From Fodinibacter sp038258215 (lineage in GTDB: Bacteria > Actinomycetota > Actinomycetes > Actinomycetales > Dermatophilaceae), in NCBI GenBank assembly GCA_038258215.1, contig JBBSQC010000059.1, positions 1 through 20,036 of the forward strand: a DNA stretch of 20,036 bases, in the 5' to 3' direction. Below the pieces are notes generated by a model. That model ran no database searches. It was not told the DNA's origin and saw nothing but the letters and a program-made list of their open reading frames with translations. Shown piece after piece: positions 7,286 to 13,715 of this stretch. Position numbers and translations under genes: made by a program. Each line of letters starts with the position of its first letter. Position 1 is the first letter of the stretch.

Positions 7286-8272
7286 TCAGCCGGCGAGCTG
7301 GGCCCGGGCACGGTCGAGGCGTGCGGTGCGCTCTGCTCTCGCCGCAAGCGCGTCGTCGATCTCGACGGCGGTGAAGGTGATTGTGTCGCCGGTCTTGGCC
7401 TGGCCGAATACGTCGCGGTCGACCGAGATCACAGTGCCGATCGTCGCGTAGCCCCCACCGGTCACGGCGTCACCGAGCAGCACGATCGGCTCGTCCCCGC
7501 CCGGCACCTGGATCGAACCGATGGGGTAGCCGAGGTCGACGACGTTGGCGGGATCGCTGCCGGCCCCGAACGGCTGCTCGCGCTCCACGAAGTCCAGGGT
7601 GCCGCCTCGGAGGCGGTACCCGACCCGGTCGGCGTCCTTGGTGATCTTCCACGGGGTCGACAAGAAGACCTCAATCGCCTCGTCGGTCAGGCGGTAGGAA
7701 CAGAGCCCGATCACCACGCGGACCTCGTAGGCAGAGCCGAAGGTCGGCAGGAGGTCCTTGTCGAGCGTCGCGCCGGCGGTGCCGCGGCCGGGGTCCTCGC
7801 CCAGCTCGAGGGTGTCGCCGTCGCGGAGCGTCCGGCCCTCCAGACCCCCGAGCCCGATCAGCGTGTAGGTCGAGCGTGACCCGAGGTACGGCGGGACGTC
7901 GATGCCCCCTGAGATCGCGACGTAGGGCCGGGCCCCGGAGGTGATCATCCCGAACGCGAGCACGTCGCCCTCGGAGACGGCGAACGACTCCCACGTCGGC
8001 GCCGACTCGCCGTTCAGCGTGAGCGTCGCGTCCCCACCAGTGACGGCGACGAGGCGGTCGTCGTGGAACTCGATCGTGGGCCCCACGTAGGTCGCTTCGA
8101 GTGCGGCCGCGTCTTCGCTGTTGCCGACCAGCAGGTTGGCGAGGCGGAAGGAGTACTGGTCCATGGCGCCCGACGGTGGCATCCCGATGTCGTAGCGACC
8201 GGGACGCCCCAGGTCCTGCACGGTGGTGGACAAGCCACCCGCGGTCACGGTCACAGTCGTGGGCATCGTCAT
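7286..8272 (-). CDS. pxpC: KipA/PxpC-like carboxyltransferase-domain subunit (5-oxoprolinase subunit C family)
   Basis: 328 residues of the KipA/AHS2 family, one half of the transferase-like pair seen in PxpBC 5-oxoprolinase, in urea carboxylase and in Bacillus KipI-KipA. The N-terminal block reads TTVQDLGRPGRYDIGMPPSG followed by AMDQYSFRLANLLVGN. GSRSTYTLIGLGGL is in the middle and PANVVDLGYPIGSIQVPGG near 240-260. The end is PIVLLGDAVTGGGYATIGTV. It starts with an ATGA overlap on the stop of the KipI-like gene, so the two are translationally coupled, as is usual for a heteromeric pair. Together with the biotin carrier and carboxylase downstream it completes a carboxylase set. A second ATG two codons in is an alternative start. 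The exact substrate is unknown, so the pxpC symbol marks family only. Confidence 0.93.
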   Translation of the reverse strand: MTMPTTVTVTAGGLSTTVQDLGRPGRYDIGMPPSGAMDQYSFRLANLLVGNSEDAAALEATYVGPTIEFHDDRLVAVTGGDATLTLNGESAPTWESFAVSEGDVLAFGMITSGARPYVAISGGIDVPPYLGSRSTYTLIGLGGLEGRTLRDGDTLELGEDPGRGTAGATLDKDLLPTFGSAYEVRVVIGLCSYRLTDEAIEVFLSTPWKITKDADRVGYRLRGGTLDFVEREQPFGAGSDPANVVDLGYPIGSIQVPGGDEPIVLLGDAVTGGGYATIGTVISVDRDVFGQAKTGDTITFTAVEIDDALAARAERTARLDRARAQLAG

Positions 8273-9168
8273 CGGTAGAGCACCTCCAGCAGGGAGTCGT
8301 TGACGCTTTTGGGGTCATCCAAGAAAGCCGCCGGCGAGAACTCGAACTCGCGCTGCCTGTAGCGGAACGTCCCCGCCTCAACATCGTCCCGTGTCGTGTC
8401 GAACTCGTCGCGGTCGATCGATCGGAAGCGGAGCATGTCACCGACGCGGGGAAAGACGATCGACTGGTCGAAGTCCGGGTGGTCCTGCTTCACGTTCAGC
8501 ACCGGCGTGGCCGACATTCCGTAGAGCTGGTATCCGCCGGCTCCCTGGACCGGGTAGACGACCGAGAACGCCCCACCGATGCCGAACGCCCGCTCCGGGG
8601 TGAACGTGCGCGGGCGCACGTACTTCGGGACCTGGAGCTGACGCTCCCGTGGCTCGAGCTGGTAGCAGAACGGCAGGCCGGGGACGAAGCCGAGCATCGT
8701 CACCATCCAGGGGTTCCCCGACATGTGGGCGATGAAGTCCTCGACGCTGTCGAAACCGTTGACGCGGGCGCCGTACTCGAGATCGGTCGACTCCGGGTCC
8801 TGATGGTTCGCCCGGAAACGCATGAGGGCCTCGTGCGTCCAGGGGTCGTTGTAGAGGATCGGGACGTCGACGATCCGGGTCTCCACCACGAAGTCGTCGG
8901 GAAGGTGTCCGGCGTCGGACTCCAGGTCCTGCAGCAACGCCCGGAGGTCGTGGGGCGCGAGGACGTCGGGGTCGAACCGGACCATGTAGGAGGCATTGGA
9001 CGGGCAAACATCGACGACGCCGTCCAGGCCCCGCTCCCGCAGGGCGCCGGTGATCAGCATCGCCTTCACGTTCGCCTCGATGCTCATCTGCTCGTCGATC
9101 TCGACGAACAGGAACTCGTCACCTCCGTACTCGTACCGGGCTGGTGGCAGCTCGATCCTGGTCGTCAT
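8269..9168 (-). CDS. pxpB: KipI/PxpB-like subunit with urea-carboxylase-type motifs
   Basis: 299 residues of the KipI/AHS1 family, about 60 to 80 longer than Bacillus KipI or E. coli PxpB. The core near 159-225 runs GFVPGLPFCYQLEPRERQ, VPKYVRPRTFTPERAFGIGG and VQGAGGYQLYGMSATP. Ordinary PxpB proteins have a LPRPR...P.GSVGIAG...SPGGW pattern here. The order K-Y-x(3)-R-T-x-T-P-E-x-A-x-G-I-G-G-A followed by GGYQ instead recalls the same domain of urea carboxylase, as does NDPWTHEA with GARVNGFDSVEDF before it. That comparison is from memory. It has an AGGAG site six bases before ATG, lies 34 bases after the LamB/YcsF gene and overlaps the KipA-like gene by four bases. It probably binds the acceptor substrate together with KipA. 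The family is sure; the urea-carboxylase resemblance needs an alignment. Confidence 0.9.
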   Translation of the reverse strand: MTTRIELPPARYEYGGDEFLFVEIDEQMSIEANVKAMLITGALRERGLDGVVDVCPSNASYMVRFDPDVLAPHDLRALLQDLESDAGHLPDDFVVETRIVDVPILYNDPWTHEALMRFRANHQDPESTDLEYGARVNGFDSVEDFIAHMSGNPWMVTMLGFVPGLPFCYQLEPRERQLQVPKYVRPRTFTPERAFGIGGAFSVVYPVQGAGGYQLYGMSATPVLNVKQDHPDFDQSIVFPRVGDMLRFRSIDRDEFDTTRDDVEAGTFRYRQREFEFSPAAFLDDPKSVNDSLLEVLYR

Positions 9169-9202
9169 CGAAGCTCCTGAGAAGATGGGGATGGGTGGTC
9201 GG

Positions 9203-9967
9203 TCACGTCGAGGCCCCGCTCCGGCTGACGGCCTGGACGTCGAAGCCCTCGGCCCTCACCTGCTCCACGACCGCGCGAGCGTTCAGCTCGGCCCCGGGGC
9301 GGTCCGAGTGCAGGCAGATCGACTCCGCATGGATGGCCGACTCAACACCGTCAGCAGAGCGCACCCTCCCGGCAAGGACGTCAGCGGTCCGCTCTGCGCA
9401 CCACGTAGGGTCACGGCGTTGATTGTCGGGATCGATGATGATCCGACCCTCGTCGGTGTACTCGAGGTCGGCGAAAGCCTCCGCGACGACACGATGACCG
9501 CGCTCGCGCTGTCGCTGGGCCGGCCCGCGGGCCTCGAGGACCAGCAAGAGACCGGTATCAAGCGCCGCCACGGCGTCGCAGACGGCGTCGGCGACGTCGT
9601 CGTCGCGACCCAGCAGGCCATAGAGCGCTCCGTGGGGCTTGACGTGCACCATCTCGACGTCGTGTGCCTCTGCGATCGCCCGCAAGGCGCCCGCCTGGTA
9701 CAGCACCGCCTGCGCTGCTTCGCTAGGGGAGAAGACGATCGCCCGGCGGCCGAAGCCGACCAAGTCGGGGAACCCGGGGTGCGCGCCGAGGGCGAGACCG
9801 TGCTCCTTGGCCAGGAGGACCGACCGTGTCATGGCCGCAGGATCACCCGCGTGCCAGCCGCATGCGACGTTGATCGAGCTGATGAGCGGCGCAATCTCCT
9901 CGTCGACGCCGAGCGCCCAGCGCCCGAAGCTCTCACCGGCGTCCGCATTGATGTCGATCGTCGTCAC
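9203..9967 (-). CDS. pxpA: LamB/YcsF family protein (PxpA-like, diverged)
   Basis: 254 residues of the LamB/YcsF family, whose characterised member PxpA works with PxpBC in ATP-dependent 5-oxoproline opening. Clear family blocks are DINADAGE at 5-12, INVACGWHAGDP at 32-43, GAHPGFPDLVGFGRR at 61-75 and VKPHGALY at 109-116. Two later blocks differ from the usual pattern: EAFADLEY (163-170) where EAFADRxY is normal, and ICLHSD (217-222) where CxHGD is normal. The stretch after 175 (IIIDPDNQRRDPTWC) replaces the usual SR..PGAVI segment. It starts at GTG with GGAGGA four bases upstream and is the first gene of the five-gene operon. The changes suggest a subfamily with another lactam or amide as substrate, which is inference. 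Confidence 0.9.
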   Translation of the reverse strand: MTTIDINADAGESFGRWALGVDEEIAPLISSINVACGWHAGDPAAMTRSVLLAKEHGLALGAHPGFPDLVGFGRRAIVFSPSEAAQAVLYQAGALRAIAEAHDVEMVHVKPHGALYGLLGRDDDVADAVCDAVAALDTGLLLVLEARGPAQRQRERGHRVVAEAFADLEYTDEGRIIIDPDNQRRDPTWCAERTADVLAGRVRSADGVESAIHAESICLHSDRPGAELNARAVVEQVRAEGFDVQAVSRSGAST

Positions 9968-9977
9968 GGTTCCTCCA

Positions 9978-10190
9978 TCACTTCCAGGTCGAACTGGGCA
10001 TTCCGGGGCTGATGCCGCTGCGGGTGCCGGGCCGTCGCGTGTCGGGGAGAGTCATCACCGGACGGCGATCTCGCCGACGGCTCCGCGGGGACACCAGGGG
10101 CTGCGAAGCGGGATCCACGAGGCGTCCACATCGATCAAACGTGCCCCGAGCGCCATGCCCACCTCCCGCTGCGTGTCGGTTCGTCGGTCG
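9978..10190 (-). pseudogene. Possible remnant of an AMP-dependent acyl-CoA synthetase
   Basis: On the minus strand just upstream of the LamB/YcsF gene, a short stretch reads REVGMALGARLIDVDASWIP, then RGAVGEIAVR and a stop. The order VG-x-L-G-x-x-x-x-x-D followed by GEIAVR resembles the core of acyl-CoA synthetases (VGxPxPGxxxxxVD...GEVGEIVVRG). The sequence then continues in another frame as RRPVMTLPDTRR. The match covers only about 35 residues and no ATP-binding or catalytic Lys motif was found, so this could be coincidence. Confidence 0.25.
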
Positions 10191-11504
10191 TTCGTGGTTC
10201 CCGGGTCCGGGTCGACGACTGGTCGATGACGGTTTCGCCCTGCGCGGAGCCGACCCTGCATGGACCCGAGAGTTTTCCGCGGGCAGGTCGCCTGATCGTG
10301 GTCGGTGCAGGTCAGATACGTCAACCCCACCCGGCAGGAGAGCCGAGCCGCGGACTTTGCTTAGGGCTGTGTCCTGATCGCCCCGGCGAATCGGAAGCGT
10401 TCCATGCCGCCGACAGCGGGGTCGCGGGTAGAAGGGGCCGGGGTGGCGTGCGATGGCGCAGGCGTACGCAGGGCCCCTCCGATGCGTGGTCCCTCCGCGC
10501 GGCCGGCGTGTCCTGAGAGCCGAGCGGTCAGGCGCCGTCTTCGGGCAGGCGCTGTCTCGGTCAAGGTCGCGGCCGGCAGCCAGCCGGGCCCCGAGAACCG
10601 GGCGACGCCGGTAAGTCCGGTGGTGTCGCCTCCCACGGTGTCGGAGGCGGCGGTGATGCGCTCCACCATCACCGTGGCGACCTGCCGCTCGACGATGATC
10701 TCGGCCTATTGGGTGATGTGCCAGGTCGAGACCTGGTGGCCGCGGTGGCTGCCCCCGGTGACCTGCCGTGCGGGATGCCCGGGATGCGGGCCTGGTGGAA
10801 GACGCCGACTCGGGGTTCGTGGTTTGCCCGGCGGCGGTCGCGACGATCTCGACCGAGAACGCCACCTGCCGCTCGGCCTGGGCCCGCTGAATTATCCAAG
10901 GTGACGGTGTAGTCGAGGCGGATCAGTCCGGCCTTCTGCCGGAAGCGCAGCCAGCGTGACCTTTAGCCGAATTCGTCCGGGTCGCCGTGAGTAGCAGGCA
11001 CAGTGTCAGACCTTCGGACATGGGCGCCGGCAATGAGCGGCTGGAACGAGTGCAGGCTGCACACCGCGGTGCTTGTCCCGTCCGCCGGGATCGGCCCCGG
11101 GATCGGCGCACGCGTCGTGCCTCGGCCGAGTGACTACTGGATGAGGACCGCCAGAGACGGAAGGCCACCGCGAAGTCGAAGGTCGATGAGTTCGCAGCCG
11201 TGCCCCTCTCCACCGTCGTCCTTGCACGCACTGGTGAGCGTGGTCCGGCCGCGCTCCGAAGACCGGGACGGCCGCGGCCGCCGTGCCGTCATGCACATCG
11301 CCGAGCCGGGGTGGTGCGTACCTGTTGCCTGCCGGAGGGCGGTTTGGGCGGTGACGGTGTGTTCGACGGTCAGGACCGTCGCTCAGCGATGCGTCGTCGT
11401 CAGCGATGGGCGGACCGCCGCTCGGAATGAGGCGCCCGGGGTCTCCGAAGCCCCTGTGCGCCTCACCCGTGCCGGCCCAGAACGCCGGGTGTCGCGCTTA
11501 AAGG
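9978..11504. other. 1.5-kb region without a supportable gene, probably decayed DNA
   Basis: No frame here gives a protein with recognisable motifs, and the longer open frames on both strands are Arg/Pro/Gly-rich as expected for GC-driven spurious frames. On the minus strand several short stretches look protein-like but switch frame, for example ERQVAFSVEIVATAAG near 10850 and EIIVERQVATVMVERITAA near 10690. These suggest a long-decayed gene. The upstream promoter of the LamB/YcsF operon should also lie in the lower part of this region. I found no terminal inverted repeats or transposase motifs. Confidence 0.5.
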
Positions 11505-12515
11505 TCAGTCCTCGAGGAGCTCGCTGATTGCGCCGTCGATGACGGCCTGGTCGGTTGGGTTGAATGGGGCCATGTGACCCCAGGTGGTGGGCATGACCCG
11601 CAGCTCGGCGTTCCGGATCCGGCTCACCTCGTACTCGCTATCGACCGGCGGGAAGTACTGGTCGGTGTCGGCTTGGATGACGATGGTGCGCGCCTGGATC
11701 GCGGAGAGCGCTGCGTCGAAGTCGCCGCCGAAGTTCGGGTGGTCACCGAGGTCGTTGTGCCACCAGGTCCACATCTGTGCCAGCAGGTCGTTGGCGTCGC
11801 ACTTTAAGAAGAACTGGTCCCAGAAGTAGTCGATGAACTCCTCTACGTTTGACGCCCCGAAGGCCCTGAAACCCTCCTCGCGGTAAAACGGCTCCGAGAA
11901 TCCCCAACCCGCGTACAGCGCGGCCATGGCGCGAACCCCCTTGACCGGCGGTCGGTCGGAGTAGAAACCGTCGTTCCAGTTGGCATCCGACGTGATTGCC
12001 CGGATGTTCCCGGTGAGGAAGACCTTGTTGTAGTGCGCGGTGCGCGCAGAGCCATTGATCGGAGCGAACGCCTCGACCATCTCCCCGTGCAGGGCGGCCC
12101 AGGCGTAGCCCTGGCAAGCTCCCAGCGACCAGCTGGTCATGAGCCGGATCCGTTCGATGCCCAGCTCCTCGGTGAGCAACCGGTGCTGAGCAACGACGTT
12201 GTCGTACGTCGTGACACGCGGGAACCGACCGCGGTCGAAGGGCGCCGGTGTGTTGCTGGGCGAGGAACTGACACCCGCGCCGAAGTGGTTCGGGATGACG
12301 ATGAACCAGCGACTCGGATCGAGTGCGCGCCCCGGACCGGTCAGAAATGCGGCGGTGTCGGCGGGGGAGGCGGTGAACCACGTCGGACAGACCACGACAT
12401 TGTCCTTGCCGGGGTTCAGCTCGCCCAGCGTCAGATAGCTCAGCTGCGCTTCAGGCAGGACCGCGCCACCCTTTTGCAGTGCGAAGTCGCCCAACTCGAA
12501 CGTACGAAACCTCAT
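11505..12515 (-). CDS. Alpha/beta hydrolase of the homoserine O-acetyltransferase (MetX)-like group
   Basis: 336 residues from the ATG at 12515, which has GGAG about ten bases upstream. The frame stays open 64 codons further up, but that extension overlaps a KipA pseudogene and carries no hydrolase homology. The fold resembles MetX: FELGDFALQKGGAVLPEAQL at the N-terminus, IPNHFGAGVSSSPSN near 74-88, and a likely nucleophile Ser130 in TSWSLGACQGYAW. A likely Asp285 lies in ADTDQYFPPVD and His314 in TTWGHMAPF. Genuine MetX has GGSMGG at the nucleophile; here it is SWSLGA, so the protein is probably a hydrolase or acyltransferase of unknown substrate rather than a methionine-pathway enzyme. It lies alone on the minus strand between decayed sequences. 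It may once have followed the KipA gene in an operon. Confidence 0.85.
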   Translation of the reverse strand: MRFRTFELGDFALQKGGAVLPEAQLSYLTLGELNPGKDNVVVCPTWFTASPADTAAFLTGPGRALDPSRWFIVIPNHFGAGVSSSPSNTPAPFDRGRFPRVTTYDNVVAQHRLLTEELGIERIRLMTSWSLGACQGYAWAALHGEMVEAFAPINGSARTAHYNKVFLTGNIRAITSDANWNDGFYSDRPPVKGVRAMAALYAGWGFSEPFYREEGFRAFGASNVEEFIDYFWDQFFLKCDANDLLAQMWTWWHNDLGDHPNFGGDFDAALSAIQARTIVIQADTDQYFPPVDSEYEVSRIRNAELRVMPTTWGHMAPFNPTDQAVIDGAISELLED

Positions 12516-12539
12516 GGAACTCTCCGTCCTTTGTAGAAT

Positions 12540-13230
12540 CCGGGGAACATACGATTTGAGCCGTGGTGTTCGAGTCAGACCCGGAGCGCCTCCCGGATGT
12601 GGTCGAGTGCTGTCGACAATCGGCAGCACCTTTAAGGCTTGCTCGCGGCTGACTTCGACGGAGCGGACCTGGCTGTTGGCATCTCCCGAACGAGTCCATG
12701 TCAGCACTGATGACCGTCCCGATCATCATGTACCGCTGCCCGAGACCGCGTCCATGAGCAACACGATCGGTTGCTGGCCAGAGGGCCCTGGATGGAACCA
12801 GTCGTGTAGCAGGTGTCGACGATGTTGGAGGGTGCGCCGCCCGCGCCGTGGGGGAGGGCAGGAAGTCCAGCAAAGCGCCCCCATGAACCGGTAGTTGGTG
12901 CGGTCGGACTGCGAGCCAACCCGCCGGCTGCCAGGTCTGCCCAACAAACACACGCTTCGACTCCTCCGTACCCCGCATGCCGATTGATATCTGGCAGTCG
13001 GTCGATGGTGCCCAGGCTTCGTTGCTGGAACCCGAATCCGAGGGCGGCTTTGGCTCGAGGTTCGGGGGTCCCACCCCACGGCGATGCGGTCGCCGAGACC
13101 GACGAGGATCATGCTGGTCATGGTGGACCTGTGGCGATCGAGGATGGCGCCCGATCTCGGACGGCCACAGACGGCTGGGTCACCCCATGTGACGCTATTC
13201 CAGGTACGCGGGAAGGCTCCCAGACCAACC
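12540..13230 (-). pseudogene. Frameshifted remnant of a second KipA/PxpC gene
   Basis: Minus-strand fragments in changing frames line up with the C-terminal two thirds of KipA in the correct order. They are HRSTMTSMILVGLG (like SRSTYTLIGLGG), CQISIGMRGTEESKRVFVG, NYRFMGALCWTS (like GYRLRGGTLDF), GAGGAPSNIVDTCYTTGSIQ (like PANVVDLGYPIGSIQ), QQPIVLLMDAVSGSGT, MMIGTVISADMDSFGR and GDANSQVRSVEVSREQAL. Several frame changes are needed, so no intact product is possible. The conserved words differ enough from the intact KipA-like gene at 7286-8272 (LLMDAVSG against LLGDAVTG) to indicate a separate paralogue rather than a recent duplication. The remnant ends just before the MetX-like hydrolase gene. 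The outer limits are approximate and the part beyond 13010 is less certain. Confidence 0.72.
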
Positions 13231-13338
13231 CGACAGACGCGGCGGATAGACCCTCCTTCTTGCAGGCTCCCTTCGGTTGTCGGCCGGCTCGCTGGAGAGG
13301 ATGCTCGGTGGGTGGGAGGAAGCGGGCGAGACGAGAAA

Positions 13339-13584
13339 GTGCGACGACTCGAGCTGATCGATGCTGTGCTGGCTGGCATCGCCCGCCACCACGAAGTCGC
13401 CGACATCGTTCTTGCGTCCCGCTCCCTCACGGAGGCGGAGGCCGGCTTGATCAAGCTGCTGGACCTTCAGGATGCGGAACTGGCTCGCGCCGTTCTCGAC
13501 ACTCAGACGCGTCGTTTGACGATGGACGAGCGCGAGCAGCTCGTGGCACTCGCTGAGCAGTTGAGGAGTGGGCTCGACACCTAG
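13339..13584 (+). CDS. Small protein resembling an isolated GyrA/ParC C-terminal coiled-coil segment
   Basis: From a GTG at 13339 this encodes 81 residues; the frame is open further upstream, but those codons overlap the KipA remnant and look non-coding. The sequence VRRLELIDAVLAGIARHHEV, then LTEAEAGLIKLLDLQDAELA and RAVLDTQTRRLTMDEREQLV, follows the pattern of the type II topoisomerase A-subunit arm (IxGxLxALxxLDxV...LxxxLxLxExQAxAILDMxLRRLTxxE). No tyrosine active site or beta-pinwheel is present, so it cannot act as a topoisomerase. It may be a small helical protein that binds gyrase or dimerises. A GGAGG lies about 20 bases upstream, too far to be ideal, so the start is uncertain. It runs towards the helicase gene (convergent). 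Function unknown. Confidence 0.6.
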   Translation: MRRLELIDAVLAGIARHHEVADIVLASRSLTEAEAGLIKLLDLQDAELARAVLDTQTRRLTMDEREQLVALAEQLRSGLDT

Positions 13585-13626
13585 AGGGCGGGGCTTGCGA
13601 ACGAACGGATGCCAGCGTGTGGCTTA

Positions 13627-13642
13627 CAGGCGGCTGCGCCTG
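13627..13642. terminator. Small hairpin between convergent genes, weak candidate terminator
   Basis: CAGGCG-GCTG-CGCCTG forms a perfect six-base stem with a four-base loop, between the small GyrA-like gene and the end of the helicase gene, which point at each other. No T tract follows on either strand, so a terminator role is only positional inference. Confidence 0.3.
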
Positions 13643-13715
13643 CGTCGGTCGACGTGGAAGCATCACCCGCGCTCGATCGCGGCGGATTGCCCCTAGGTAG
13701 ACCAACCGACCTGCA

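Noticed and set aside
7240..7347. N-terminal extension of the biotin carrier
   Set aside because: It overlaps the 3' end of the KipA-like gene and has no carrier similarity; the 77-residue form is a complete biotinyl domain.
10404..10904. Plus-strand open frame of 166 codons in the empty region
   Set aside because: The translation is rich in Arg, Pro, Gly and Cys without a motif, and overlapping frames on the other strand are equally long, as expected from GC content alone.
11003..11527. Plus-strand open frame of 174 codons
   Set aside because: No recognisable domain, and it runs into the end of the real hydrolase gene on the opposite strand.
12516..12707. N-terminal extension of the MetX-like hydrolase
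   Set aside because: The extension translates the tail of the KipA remnant, and a ribosome binding site supports the ATG at 12515.
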